From positions 1 to 64,000 of the forward strand of contig NZ_SUTI01000008.1 in assembly GCF_015062985.1 (NCBI RefSeq): a stretch of 64,000 nucleotides of DNA. The letters run 5' to 3'. Made by a program: the position numbers and the translations under genes. Every line of letters starts with the position of its first letter. Position 1 is the first letter of the stretch. The notes beneath the pieces are model-generated. The model was not told where the DNA came from and searched no databases. It saw nothing but the letters and a program-made list of their open reading frames with translations. This stretch comes from Methanobrevibacter sp. GTDB lineage: Archaea > Methanobacteriota > Methanobacteria > Methanobacteriales > Methanobacteriaceae. Shown here piece after piece: positions 26,351 through 34,438 of this stretch.

Positions 26351-26395
26351 ACTTTAAATTCATTAATTAATTAAAGACAAAACGTGAGGTGAAAA

Positions 26396-26635
26396 ATGAG
26401 ATTATGGAACCCTGCAGCATTTTTTATCAGCCTGATGATGAGTATGATTATGGCAGTAATCTTTGGAATGATAGTTCCATATTTTATAGGATTGCCGGGT
26501 CTTGAACCTGATTTGTGCCTGTATATGTGGCCTTTAAGGTGGGTGACTGCATATCTGCTGATTAACATTGTCATCTATCCGATAGGATTCGGACTTGCAA
26601 AAAGGGTTTTCGGATTTGATCCGATGGCCCAATAA
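26396..26635 (+). CDS. DUF2798-like small membrane protein
   Basis: 79 residues with two membrane helices: SLMMSMIMAVIFGMIVPYF and WVTAYLLINIVIYPIGFGLA. The size, the PLRWV segment between helices and the overall pattern fit DUF2798 proteins, which have no known function. GAGGTGAAAA precedes the ATG and the TATA-like TATTTAAACTTTAA lies near 26345. Confidence 0.78.
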   Translation: MRLWNPAAFFISLMMSMIMAVIFGMIVPYFIGLPGLEPDLCLYMWPLRWVTAYLLINIVIYPIGFGLAKRVFGFDPMAQ

Positions 26636-26889
26636 GGTTTTTTAAAATCTTTTTGATTATCTTTCTATAATGTTATGGAATGGGTGCTGTCATGATTTTT
26701 ATATGAGTTTTCAGTATCCATTTTCATAATATTTTAATTGAACAATTTTTAAAATATCTATTTATTGCATTGTATATTTTTTAAATATTTTTTTATATCT
26801 GAAAATCATTAAAAATTATTCAAAAAACTGAAACATTTAAATACTACTTCTGATAATCTTTAATAGGAATTTAAAAGAGGTGAAAAAAA

Positions 26890-27747
26890 ATGCGTAAGAT
26901 TACTATACTAGTATTAGCTTTAATCCTCGTTGGCATGTTAATACCAGCAGGATTCTCAACTGATTCCAATGTCGTAATAACTTATGGGGAGACAACCTAT
27001 TCAAATTCAAACTACAAATCATTCGTAGATTCATTCTTTGCTGGTCAAGCACATGTGAATCTTGTTGATGTGAACTCAAAAGTAATCACTGCCGATCAAG
27101 TGAATAAAATTTCAAGCGGCATAACAGGTAAAAATTATAATTCAAATCAAATATTGTCCTCAGCGCTTGTTGACTTGAATGATAATGCGGATTTGAAAGT
27201 CAGTGTAGACAAATCCAAAATCACTACAATAACAGGTGACATGTACCTTTCAGCATTAAAATCAGCTGGAATTACAAAAGGACATGTATATGTAACAAGT
27301 CCTGTAGAAGCAACCGGTGAATCCGCTCTTGCAGGAATAATGAACTCTTATGAAGTGGTAACTGATGTTGAAATTCCTGAAAGTGTAAAACAGGCTGCAA
27401 ATGATGAAATTTACACAGAAGCTGAAATAGTAAACAATTCAGATGTAAGCGCTGATGAATTGGCACACTTGGTGGATCAAGTGAAAGATGAAGTATCAAG
27501 CGACAATGTTACAGACCACGACACAATCGTGAATATAATCAACAATTACGTTCAAAACAACAACATTAACATAACAAACAATGATATAGAAAACTTGGCT
27601 GATTCAATTGAGCAAGTTCAAAACGTGCAAGGTGATGTGAACTACTACAAAACTCAGGTAAATGACTTTTTAGGAAATAACACATCTGGTGGATTTTCAT
27701 TAGATGGATTATTAGACTGGATTAAATCCATTGTTAATGGGATTTAA
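26890..27747 (+). CDS. DUF1002 secreted protein
   Basis: 285 residues with a signal peptide (MRKITILVLALILVGMLIPAGFS). The DUF1002 pattern follows: VVITYGETTYSN, a repeated small domain with SSALVDLND and ITGDMYLSALKSAGI, and GHVYVTSPVEATGESALAGIMNSYE. In Firmicutes such proteins are exported and of unknown role. In gut methanogens they probably act at the cell surface. AGAGGTG lies at a suitable distance before the ATG, and the TATA-like CATTTAAATACT lies near 26836. Confidence 0.85.
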   Translation: MRKITILVLALILVGMLIPAGFSTDSNVVITYGETTYSNSNYKSFVDSFFAGQAHVNLVDVNSKVITADQVNKISSGITGKNYNSNQILSSALVDLNDNADLKVSVDKSKITTITGDMYLSALKSAGITKGHVYVTSPVEATGESALAGIMNSYEVVTDVEIPESVKQAANDEIYTEAEIVNNSDVSADELAHLVDQVKDEVSSDNVTDHDTIVNIINNYVQNNNINITNNDIENLADSIEQVQNVQGDVNYYKTQVNDFLGNNTSGGFSLDGLLDWIKSIVNGI

Positions 27748-27770
27748 TTCCCATTTTCTTTTTTTTTAAA
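27736..27770 (+). terminator. Terminator hairpin after the DUF1002 gene
   Basis: AATGGGA (27736-27742) pairs with TCCCATT (27749-27755), overlapping the stop codon, and is followed by TTCTTTTTTTTT. This is the same design, with the hairpin over the stop, as after argH and the SDR gene. Confidence 0.6.
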
Positions 27771-27826
27771 ATTTTTTCATAACCTTTTTATTAATTTAGC
27801 AATAAATTATTAACAAGGTGTTTTGA

Positions 27827-28492
27827 ATGTCTGTTAGAAAATGTCCAAATTGTGGAAATGAAATAGGCGATAAAGACGTTGACTTTTGTACGGAATGCGG
27901 ATACAGCTTATCAAGAAATGTTGTTTTAAAAGACAAGAATTCAAATGGATTTTTTGATGATGTAATTGATAAGACAAGTTTTTCAATAATAATATTTGCA
28001 TTTGTCGTATTTGGAATATTTTTGTTCATCGGATCCTATGTCTGGGGATCATTCATGGCTTTGGGTTCAATTGATTTTGTGACATACTTCATATTGACAG
28101 TTGTATTTGCAGTATTTTTCGCAGGAATTTTTATAGGGTACTTCGGATGCAGGGACAAGTCTTATGTTATTCCAAATTTCTGGCTGTTTTTAGCTAGTAT
28201 ATATGCTGTTGTTTTAACAATATTTGGATTGGTATTCAGTTTTGTATTTGGATCATGGTCACTTTTTGCTGGTGCTTTGGGTAGTGGCGCACCAGCTTCT
28301 TCCGAGCCATTGGCTCCAAGCGTTGCTTCATCAAGTGCTGCTTCATCAAGCGCATATGGCTCAACAGTTCCAAGCATTGATTCCTCTTTATTTTTAAGTT
28401 TGATTCTTAAAATAATCATGTTCATCCTTGCGGTTCCGGTAGCAGTTTATTTCGGTGTTTATTTAGGATACTTTTTAAAGGAGAATATTTAA
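27827..28492 (+). CDS. Zinc-ribbon membrane protein
   Basis: 221 residues. A zinc ribbon opens the protein (CPNCGNEIGDKDVDFCTECG, residues 5-24), followed by four membrane helices from about residue 50. A Ser/Ala-rich extracytoplasmic or cytoplasmic loop (SSSAASSSAYGSTVPS) precedes the last helix. The ribbon-plus-helices layout is frequent in Methanobrevibacter and of unknown function. AAGGTG is seven bases before the ATG. Confidence 0.78.
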   Translation: MSVRKCPNCGNEIGDKDVDFCTECGYSLSRNVVLKDKNSNGFFDDVIDKTSFSIIIFAFVVFGIFLFIGSYVWGSFMALGSIDFVTYFILTVVFAVFFAGIFIGYFGCRDKSYVIPNFWLFLASIYAVVLTIFGLVFSFVFGSWSLFAGALGSGAPASSEPLAPSVASSSAASSSAYGSTVPSIDSSLFLSLILKIIMFILAVPVAVYFGVYLGYFLKENI

Positions 28493-28616
28493 TATTCTTT
28501 TTCTTTTTTTTAATCAATTCACTAGTTTTTCATCAGAATGCCAATCAATCAACCATCTAATATATATACTAATTAGGAACATAACTTAAATCATTAATAA
28601 ATGTGGGTTTGATAAT

Positions 28617-29444
28617 ATGGTTAGGTTTTCACAATCTCTTGGAGACAGGCAATCAAATAATAGAAAAGAACCTTATGAGCAAATTAATACTTATCAATAT
28701 GATAGGCAGCCTCGTGTAGACAGGATGTATAGCCAGCCTCCAAGACAGGTTTATCAAGCAAAACCGGCTTATCAGAATGATGATTTCTACAGGCAATTCC
28801 AGGATAATGACCCGACTGAAATCGTTTATGAAAGGCCAGCTATTGAAAGAGAATCTATCCAGCCTGATTATTCAAAACCAGAATTGCAATTCCCTGCTGA
28901 CCAGAACATCCAGTTCGGTGTTGAATATGCTCCGAACTCAAAGCCGCCTGTAATCGGTAGCAATTACACCATCAGATCAAATTCAATCATTTATAATGAT
29001 GTTGTAATCGGTGATAATTTCAGAACCGGGCACAATGTGGTCATAAGAGAAAATACCAACATAGGAGATGATGTTCTAATCGGAACAAACACCGTTATTG
29101 AAGGGGATGTCATTATTGGAAATGATGTCAGCATCCAGTCCAATGTATATATTCCGACCAATTCTGTAATTGAAGATAACGTATTTATCGGACCTTGCGC
29201 TTGTTTTACCAATGACAAATATCCTGTAAGGATTAATTATGAACTTCAAGGACCTAAAATCAGACGTGGTGCATCTATCGGTGGTAACACTACATTCCTG
29301 TCCAATGTGGAAATAGGTGAAGGGTCAATAGTTGCGGCAGGAGCTATTGTTATTCATTCCGTTCCGCCATTTTATCTGGCCATCGGAACCCCTGCACGTA
29401 TCAAACCGCTTCCTGATCACTTGAAAGTTCCGAATAGGTTTTAA
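28617..29444 (+). CDS. Left-handed beta-helix acyltransferase-like protein
   Basis: 275 residues. The first 95 are polar and rich in Gln, Arg, Tyr and Pro and probably disordered. From about residue 105 a hexapeptide-repeat beta helix runs to the end (IGSNYTIRSNSIIYNDVVIGDNF, TNIGDDVLIGTNTVIEGDVIIG), closing with the GTPARIKP motif of WxcM/LacA-type acetyltransferases. It probably O- or N-acetylates a sugar used in surface glycans. The long disordered N-terminus is unusual for the family. The ATG follows an ATGTGGG-type region with TATATATA near 28561. Confidence 0.85.
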   Translation: MVRFSQSLGDRQSNNRKEPYEQINTYQYDRQPRVDRMYSQPPRQVYQAKPAYQNDDFYRQFQDNDPTEIVYERPAIERESIQPDYSKPELQFPADQNIQFGVEYAPNSKPPVIGSNYTIRSNSIIYNDVVIGDNFRTGHNVVIRENTNIGDDVLIGTNTVIEGDVIIGNDVSIQSNVYIPTNSVIEDNVFIGPCACFTNDKYPVRINYELQGPKIRRGASIGGNTTFLSNVEIGEGSIVAAGAIVIHSVPPFYLAIGTPARIKPLPDHLKVPNRF

Positions 29445-29456
29445 TTAGGAGATAAT

Positions 29457-29615
29457 ATGGCTATATATAAATGCAAAATCTGCGGATATACTTTTGATGA
29501 AGATGACATTGAAGAAGGATTAAACATTCCTCAGGGAACCAAATTTGAGGATTTGCCTGCTTCTTTCAAATGCCCTAAATGCAGAATGCCGAAGGCAATG
29601 TTTGAAAAAATTTAA
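29457..29615 (+). CDS. Rubredoxin
   Basis: A 52-residue rubredoxin with two iron-binding CxxC loops, CKICG near residue 6 and CPKCRM near residue 39, and the family's IPQGTKFEDLPASFKCP region. It is an electron carrier, in methanogens usually for oxidative-stress enzymes such as FprA-type proteins. AGGAGATA precedes the ATG. It is the first of three rubredoxin-like genes in a row and the only one of normal length. Confidence 0.92.
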   Translation: MAIYKCKICGYTFDEDDIEEGLNIPQGTKFEDLPASFKCPKCRMPKAMFEKI

Positions 29616-29696
29616 ATAATTTTATATATTGTAAAATGTAAAATAATATTAATTAAATTATATAATTTAATACAACTTTTAAGGAGATTGTTAAAA

Positions 29697-29816
29697 ATGG
29701 CAAAATTTAAATGTAAACTTTGCGGATACACAACTGAAGAATTTGAAGAACTCCCAGAAGACTTTAAATGTCCTATGTGCGGCGCAACCGCTGACATGTT
29801 TGAAAAAGTAGAATAG
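29697..29816 (+). CDS. Short rubredoxin (desulforedoxin-like size)
   Basis: A 39-residue protein with CKLCG and CPMCG loops but without the central loop of about 13 residues seen in normal rubredoxin. This is the size class of desulforedoxin. The strong AAGGAG site at 29681 fixes the start. It is followed nine bases after its stop by a third rubredoxin-like gene, so both are probably co-transcribed. The iron-only site should still form, since all four Cys are present. Confidence 0.85.
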   Translation: MAKFKCKLCGYTTEEFEELPEDFKCPMCGATADMFEKVE

Positions 29817-29825
29817 GTGTTTTTA

Positions 29826-29936
29826 ATGGCTTATGTTTGTAAAGTCTGTGGATTTGTTTTAGACGAAGACGAATTACCAGAAGATTACACCTGTCCTGTA
29901 TGCGGTGTACCTGCTGCAAATTTTGAAGAACAATAA
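29826..29936 (+). CDS. Very short rubredoxin-like protein
   Basis: A 36-residue protein with CKVCG and CPVCG loops linked by DEDELPEDYT. All four iron ligands are present. It resembles the preceding 39-residue protein and looks like a tandem duplicate. AGGTG lies six bases before the ATG. Such short forms may be subunits of a larger redox complex or stand-alone carriers. Confidence 0.82.
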   Translation: MAYVCKVCGFVLDEDELPEDYTCPVCGVPAANFEEQ

Positions 29937-29949
29937 GTTCTTCATTTAT

Positions 29950-30546
29950 TTATTTTTCCAAAAATTGCTTATTTTTAAAATTTACACTTATTTTTCCGGA
30001 ATATTTCTCGAATATTTTCATGATGTCCCTGTTGTCCTTTGACACGACATCATAACTGACCTTATCCGTATAATCCTTATCGATGACTTCAAGATTATTG
30101 TTTCTAACTTCTGAGTCAGCTATTTTAATGTTGGAGTATTCAAAAAGAAGATTATATACGTCATATTCCTCAATTTCAAGTATTTCCGCTTCGCCTATGG
30201 CTTCCATTACTGACTTTGAATATGCGCGCACAAGTCCTCCGGCACCCAGTTTGATTCCTCCGAAGTATCTTGTAACAATTGCAGTCACATTGTGAAGCTC
30301 GTTTTTCCTTAAAACATTGATCATAGGTTTTCCCGCTGTTCCGCCAGGTTCTCCGTCATCGTCAAAGCCTTCCCCGTCACTCACGATATATGCAGTGCAG
30401 TTGTGTGTTGCATCTGCGTATTGTTTGTTTATCTTTTGAATGATTTCCTTTGATTCTGCCTTTGTCCTTGTTGGGAACAGTGAACAGATGAACTGGGATT
30501 TTTTAACGTTTATTTCGATTTGTATTGCTTCTTTAATAGTTTTCAT
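29950..30546 (-). CDS. YigZ/IMPACT family protein (UPF0029)
   Basis: About 198 residues. The N-terminal domain carries the family signature GEPGGTAGKPMINVL and VTRYFGGIKLGAGGLVRAYS. The C-terminal part has the ferredoxin-like fold seen in YigZ. Eukaryotic IMPACT regulates Gcn2, whereas in prokaryotes the role is unsettled (proline-dipeptidase or translation-linked). The TATA box TATATAA at 30562-30568 places the transcript start at or near the ATG at 30546, so a leaderless mRNA is likely. An ATG three codons upstream is the alternative. Confidence 0.87.
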   Translation of the reverse strand: MKTIKEAIQIEINVKKSQFICSLFPTRTKAESKEIIQKINKQYADATHNCTAYIVSDGEGFDDDGEPGGTAGKPMINVLRKNELHNVTAIVTRYFGGIKLGAGGLVRAYSKSVMEAIGEAEILEIEEYDVYNLLFEYSNIKIADSEVRNNNLEVIDKDYTDKVSYDVVSKDNRDIMKIFEKYSGKISVNFKNKQFLEK

Positions 30547-30612
30547 TTTAACCATATCTTTTTATATAACATTGAACATATTATTGTTAATTAATTTTGC
30601 AAGGTGGTAATA

Positions 30613-30933
30613 TTGACAAGTAAATCTGCTACAGTTTTAGTAATATTTGTAGTGGCTATTGTAGCCTTTTGTTTAGCCAGTTGCTTTGCAGCTATGACAG
30701 GACCAATATCAATACCTATTGGTTTCGATTCAGGAAATACATCAAATAATGTTTCACCTGTTTCAGTTGATAATAGCTATGATGACTCTGATTATCAAAG
30801 TTATAATGATTACAGTGAAAGTTCATACTCAGATTCTCAGGTAGAGACTACTGTTGACCATGATACTCCAAGTGGAAGTGAGGATGGTGGTTCACAGGGT
30901 CAGGGTTCTGGAAATGTAACTGACCATGGATAA
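30613..30933 (+). CDS. Small membrane-anchored low-complexity protein
   Basis: About 106 residues with one membrane helix near the N-terminus (ATVLVIFVVAIVAFCLASCFAAM). A Ser/Asp/Tyr/Gly-rich tail of low complexity follows and ends SGNVTDHG. The start is TTG at 30613, set by AAGGTGGT at 30601-30608. Such tails are frequent in surface proteins of gut methanogens. There is no recognisable domain. Confidence 0.65.
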   Translation: MTSKSATVLVIFVVAIVAFCLASCFAAMTGPISIPIGFDSGNTSNNVSPVSVDNSYDDSDYQSYNDYSESSYSDSQVETTVDHDTPSGSEDGGSQGQGSGNVTDHG

Positions 30934-30951
30934 TTAACTTTCCTATTTTTT

Positions 30952-31644
30952 TTAAAAATCCAATAGCTTTTCAACATCCAATATTACGGAGTTAATAGCT
31001 AGATTGAAGAGTCGTTCTCCGTACTCTTCATCCACATAAACACCGTTTTCTTCAATGTCTATTGCACCTTCTTCAATGTTCGGGTCATCACGGCGTGCCT
31101 GTGTAAATCCATATAGGCCAACTTCCTCATATTCATTGACATTGGCTTGATTTTCAACTTCTTTTTCATTGATGATGCCGAGAACCTTTGCCATGGACAG
31201 TTCGCCACTGCCTCCATGAGGTCCTTCTGATGAGATTACCTTATTGTTGAATATTATTGCCATGTCGGTTGCATCCTCAATGTCCCATAACTCTGCCATA
31301 AGCGGGATGTTGCCTCCATGTGCATTTACGATAACTGCCTTTTCAATATCCAGGAATTTTTTGGCGCTGTTTAAAGTATTTATAACGTTTTCTTTTAGTG
31401 TATCGAGGGAAACATGTATGCCATGGTCTATTGTATCCAATTCGTATGCTGGAAATATTATTCCCAAAAATTTAGCCCCTGTCTTAAGGGAGGACTGGAA
31501 TGCAATATGAGCTCCTATCTTTGCATCTGTGTCGATTGGAAGTGCAGGGCCATGGTTTTCAAGGTGTGATCCGAGCGCTATTATGCCGATTTTGTGAACT
31601 CCTGGGTCATGTACGTTGCCTGCTCTGTATCTTAACTCAGCCAT
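30952..31644 (-). CDS. arfB: Formamidopyrimidine deformylase ArfB (creatininase fold)
   Basis: The 230-residue protein has the creatininase-family metal sites: GSHLENHGPALPIDTDA, NAHGGNIPL and EGPHGGSGELSM. ArfB removes formate from the FAPy nucleotide made by GTP cyclohydrolase III and so feeds riboflavin and coenzyme F420 synthesis in archaea. This assignment fits a methanogen and the sequence length. The PUA-protein gene ends eight bases before it on the same strand. A related creatininase cannot be fully excluded. Confidence 0.85.
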   Translation of the reverse strand: MAELRYRAGNVHDPGVHKIGIIALGSHLENHGPALPIDTDAKIGAHIAFQSSLKTGAKFLGIIFPAYELDTIDHGIHVSLDTLKENVINTLNSAKKFLDIEKAVIVNAHGGNIPLMAELWDIEDATDMAIIFNNKVISSEGPHGGSGELSMAKVLGIINEKEVENQANVNEYEEVGLYGFTQARRDDPNIEEGAIDIEENGVYVDEEYGERLFNLAINSVILDVEKLLDF

Positions 31645-31652
31645 ATCATCAC

Positions 31653-32135
31653 CTACAGTTCAAAGTTCCAGATATCGTCACCGACATAATGTTTGGTTTC
31701 AACAGCTTTTCCGGAATCGTTTGCAACCATTTCCTCTCCGCTAATTAAGCTCACTCCAATGGCCAACGGTTTTCCATGGGTTTCGTCTATGATTAAGACT
31801 ATATCTCCAGGTTCAACACCTTCGGATGTGGCTACAATTCCCGGACTCATTATGTCCGCGCCATTGCTTACGAATCTTATGGCTCCCATATCCACGGTCA
31901 CGGTTTTTGCATCGATTTCATTTGCAAGTGCGGCTTTCAGGGTTGGGAAAGGTTTTTCATCAATTAAAATAATATATGGTTCGCCGTCCACTAGGATAAA
32001 TGAATTAGGTTCCGCTTCAAGTATTTCCACGTTCTTTTTGCCTTGAAGTAAGTCACCGTATTCGCCTAATTCAGCTTTTATTTCTTTTATTTTCTTTTTT
32101 TTCAAGAAATTTCTTTTTTTAACTTTTATAGCCAT
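31653..32135 (-). CDS. PUA-domain RNA-binding protein (DUF1947 type)
   Basis: 160 residues with a basic N-terminus (MAIKVKKRNFLKKKKIKEIKAEL), a DUF1947-like first domain, and a C-terminal PUA domain from about residue 78 (KTVTVDMGAIRFVSNGADIMSPGI, then GDIVLIID). The family resembles the MCT-1/Tma20 group that binds the ribosome or tRNA. The ATG follows AATTAAAAAAAATATCGGGA without a strong site. It lies in an operon with arfB. Confidence 0.85.
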   Translation of the reverse strand: MAIKVKKRNFLKKKKIKEIKAELGEYGDLLQGKKNVEILEAEPNSFILVDGEPYIILIDEKPFPTLKAALANEIDAKTVTVDMGAIRFVSNGADIMSPGIVATSEGVEPGDIVLIIDETHGKPLAIGVSLISGEEMVANDSGKAVETKHYVGDDIWNFEL

Positions 32136-32190
32136 GTCAATCCCGATATTTTTTTTAATTAATTATATTTTGTATTTAAAACTAATAAAT

Positions 32191-32697
32191 CTATTTGTTT
32201 AATTGCCTTATCTTGCCGATTGAATATTTGCTGTTTCTTGAAAAGACATATCTGCAATCGATATTTTCACCGAAATCGGCCATTATCAGGGGAGGATCTT
32301 TCACGGCATATTTCAGGATTGTGCTTGCATTGTTGTCGCTCAGGCGCATTATCGAGAAGTTGATTATTTCAAGTTCCTTCTGGCTGAAGCTGAAGGTCGG
32401 AATTATTGTCAGGTAGTACCTGTAGAGGATTCTCTGGTAGTAGGGCTCCTTTCTAAGGAATAGCTGCTTTTTTGAAATAAGTTCATTGGTGATTTCATTG
32501 AAGTGCTTCGGCTTTATCCCCTTTTTTGACTTGATGTAGGTTTCCTTTGTGAGAAGCTCTCCGTAAAGCTCATAATAGTTGGAATCAATGAAATACAATA
32601 TGCTGCAGAGGACAGTCTTTCCCAGATGGCGCTTGTCGTACGTTTTGCATAGAATATACATTATAAGGTCAATATATTTTTCGCGGTTAAGGTGCAT
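32191..32697 (-). CDS. Panacea-domain-like protein (SocA/DUF4065 type)
   Basis: 168 residues. The segment LGKTVLCSILYFIDSNYYELYGELLTKETYIKSKKGIKPKHF follows the SocA/Panacea pattern: a helix that places a membrane-like LYFID motif, a Thr, and a YIKxxxGI(K)P turn. Panacea domains act as antitoxins that neutralise very different toxins. No toxin gene adjoins it here. The C-terminal 80 residues are divergent. A TATA box near 32727 gives a near-leaderless start, and a 14-base shared element lies just upstream. Confidence 0.6.
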   Translation of the reverse strand: MHLNREKYIDLIMYILCKTYDKRHLGKTVLCSILYFIDSNYYELYGELLTKETYIKSKKGIKPKHFNEITNELISKKQLFLRKEPYYQRILYRYYLTIIPTFSFSQKELEIINFSIMRLSDNNASTILKYAVKDPPLIMADFGENIDCRYVFSRNSKYSIGKIRQLNK

Positions 32698-32996
32698 GGT
32701 TTTGCCTGTGATGGTTGTGTGGTGATATATTTGTGGCGTTTCATTTTTAAGAGATGTCAGAGAGCATTTGAAAAATATTATTAATAGTTATTTTCTAATT
32801 AATTAATGATGCTATTATTTTTTATTATTTTGGCTTAAAATAAGGCAACATTTATATAGTAGGTAATTTATAATTAATAGTATTAGTTTTAATTAGGTTT
32901 TGTCTTATCTTAACTTGATTATATTATGTCTAATAATGAGTATTATTTACTCGATTCATACAAAAAACTAAAATTTTGATAATATAAGGTGATATA
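32698..32996 (+). other. Divergent promoter region before the LSm gene
   Basis: No gene is seen. The minus-strand half holds the promoter of the Panacea-like gene, with ATATAT at 32725-32730 and the shared element at 32761-32774. The plus-strand half holds two TATA boxes, TTTATATA near 32851 and TTATATTA near 32917, so the LSm mRNA may have a leader of 50 to 115 bases. GAGTA/TACTC arms near 32938 form a small hairpin in that leader. Confidence 0.45.
32761..32774 (-). promoter_or_regulatory. Shared 14-base promoter element, copy 1
   Basis: Minus-strand TTTTCAAATGCTCT, followed by CT. It lies about 30 bases upstream of the TATA box of the Panacea-like gene. The same 14 bases recur at 34835-34848 (minus) and 43623-43636 (plus), each upstream of the TATA box of a small protein gene. 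Confidence 0.5.
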
Positions 32997-33227
32997 ATGA
33001 GCGGACAAAATGTTCAAAGACCACTTGATGCATTAGGAAAATCAGTAGATGCTCCAGTTTTAATAAAACTCAAAGGAGATCGTGAATTTAGAGGTATACT
33101 TAAGAGCTTTGATTTACACATGAACTTGGTTCTTAATGATGCAGAAGAGTTACAAGACGGAGAAGTCACTAGAAGACTCGGTGTTGTGCTCATAAGAGGA
33201 GACAATATTGTTTATATTTCACCATAA
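32997..33227 (+). CDS. LSm/Sm-like archaeal RNA-binding protein
   Basis: 76 residues with the Sm1 motif (VLIKLKGDREFRGILKSFDLHMNLVLNDA) and Sm2 motif (LGVVLIRGDNIVYISP). It forms a heptameric ring that binds U-rich RNA and is the archaeal counterpart of Hfq. AAGGTGAT lies before the ATG. L37e follows 57 bases later, the conserved LSm-L37e pair of euryarchaea. Confidence 0.96.
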   Translation: MSGQNVQRPLDALGKSVDAPVLIKLKGDREFRGILKSFDLHMNLVLNDAEELQDGEVTRRLGVVLIRGDNIVYISP

Positions 33228-33284
33228 ATATTATTCAATACTTTTCGAGATTATATTCTTACGATAAATTAAGGAGGTGTATCA

Positions 33285-33473
33285 ATGTCAAAGGGAACTC
33301 CATCAATGGGTAAAAAGAATAAGAAAACCCATATCAGATGCAGAAGATGTGGTAGAAACACTTACCATATACGTAAAAAAGTCTGTGCTTCTTGCGGATT
33401 CGGTAAATCTAAAAAATTAAGGAGATACAGCTGGCAAAACAAAAAACCAACTACTAGGCAAAGACTAGTATAA
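33285..33473 (+). CDS. rpl37e: Ribosomal protein L37e
   Basis: A 62-residue zinc-binding large-subunit protein with the KGTPSMGKKNK start and the CRRCG and CASCG pairs. The C-terminus is basic (KKLRRYSWQNKK). GGAGGTG precedes the ATG. It pairs with the LSm gene as in most methanogens, and a long palindromic hairpin follows it. Confidence 0.96.
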   Translation: MSKGTPSMGKKNKKTHIRCRRCGRNTYHIRKKVCASCGFGKSKKLRRYSWQNKKPTTRQRLV

Positions 33474-33486
33474 GTTGGCAAACTTT

Positions 33487-33525
33487 GAAGATTAATTAAT
33501 TAATCTTCTTCAAACTACTTTTTTT
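33487..33525 (+). terminator. Palindromic terminator after L37e
   Basis: A perfect 22-base palindrome runs from 33487 (GAAGATTAATT...) to 33508 (...AATTAATCTTC), flanked by TTT and CAAA that extend the stem. T-rich sequence follows near 33519. It probably ends the LSm-L37e transcript. Confidence 0.6.
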
Positions 33526-33626
33526 AATTCAATTCAACACTGCAAAACAACTTTTTTTAGATAGATTTATATAACTATTGACATTATAATAATTTTAGAT
33601 ATTTGATAAATTTTTGGAGGTCTTTC

Positions 33627-34037
33627 ATGACTGAATTAAGAGATATTGCTAAGGAAAATAATGTTGATTTGGAAAACTGTATTGTTTTCATAAGAGGTAA
33701 CGATGATATTTTAGCCGTTGACATAACCAATGCAGGAATCAGGCAAAGAAGTGACGATACAATGGGATTCACATTTTCACTCTCTCCAAAAGAAACATTG
33801 AAATTGGAGGAATACTTCAATAAGTTTGCAACAGGAGAAAAATTCTATTTCGACATTTCACAAACAGGATACAGGCCTGTCTACTACAGGGGACTGTCCC
33901 CTATAAATAAGGAGGTCAGCAGCGAATACCATCCGAAATTCAACATTACCCTGTTTGCACAGAAAGCTATCGTGGAACCTGAAGATTCATACTTTGAACC
34001 AACATGCGCATGCTGTGAGTTCTGCCATATAGGATAG
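33627..34037 (+). CDS. Unrecognised protein, paralogue of the next gene
   Basis: 136 residues, function unknown. The sequence is mainly beta-like (ENCIVFIRGNDDILAVDITNAG, FTFSLSPKETLKLEEYF), then FYFDISQTGYRPVYYRGL, and ends in a Cys-rich CACCEFCHIG tail that could bind metal. The next gene shares the pattern D-I-x-x-T-G-x(5)-R-G, so the two look like tandem duplicates. GGAGG lies seven bases before the ATG; an in-frame ATG eight codons upstream lacks this. The two genes abut with no gap. Confidence 0.7.
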   Translation: MTELRDIAKENNVDLENCIVFIRGNDDILAVDITNAGIRQRSDDTMGFTFSLSPKETLKLEEYFNKFATGEKFYFDISQTGYRPVYYRGLSPINKEVSSEYHPKFNITLFAQKAIVEPEDSYFEPTCACCEFCHIG

Positions 34038-34433
34038 ATGAAAATGTTTAATTCAGAATTTTCAAATTACATTACCCTAACAAACACAAAAACCAAAGAA
34101 TCCATAAAAATGGATCAGAGAAGGGTTAAAATCAGAGAAAATGAAAACGGTTTGATGGCTATAAGCTATCTTGCACCTGTGTTTGACATAATGGACATGG
34201 AAGTCTTTTTTGACGGACTTCTCACTTCTGAACAGATAATGATGGATATAGGTGGAACCGGAAATGTTAATGTAAGGTTTAGGGGAATAATTGATGGTAA
34301 GGGAAAGAATCTCCCTCAAAATCTGGACCATAAAATTATTCTATTGCAGGAACCGACCTGTCTGGACCTGAGGGTCAATATTCAGCAGACAGGATTTTCA
34401 AAATTTAAAATAAGGAATGAACTTTCACAATAA
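34038..34433 (+). CDS. Unrecognised protein, second tandem paralogue
   Basis: 131 residues without a known family. It shares a central motif with its neighbour (MMDIGGTGNVNVRFRGI beside FDISQTGYRPVYYRGL) but lacks the Cys tail. It begins at the base after the upstream stop, so translation is coupled. A hydrophilic N-terminus and no signal peptide suggest a cytoplasmic protein. Confidence 0.68.
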   Translation: MKMFNSEFSNYITLTNTKTKESIKMDQRRVKIRENENGLMAISYLAPVFDIMDMEVFFDGLLTSEQIMMDIGGTGNVNVRFRGIIDGKGKNLPQNLDHKIILLQEPTCLDLRVNIQQTGFSKFKIRNELSQ

Positions 34434-34438
34434 TCTTT

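Noticed and set aside
27272..27499. Antisense ORF in the DUF1002 gene
   Set aside because: Leu/His/Gln-rich composition and full overlap mark it as a shadow of the coding strand.
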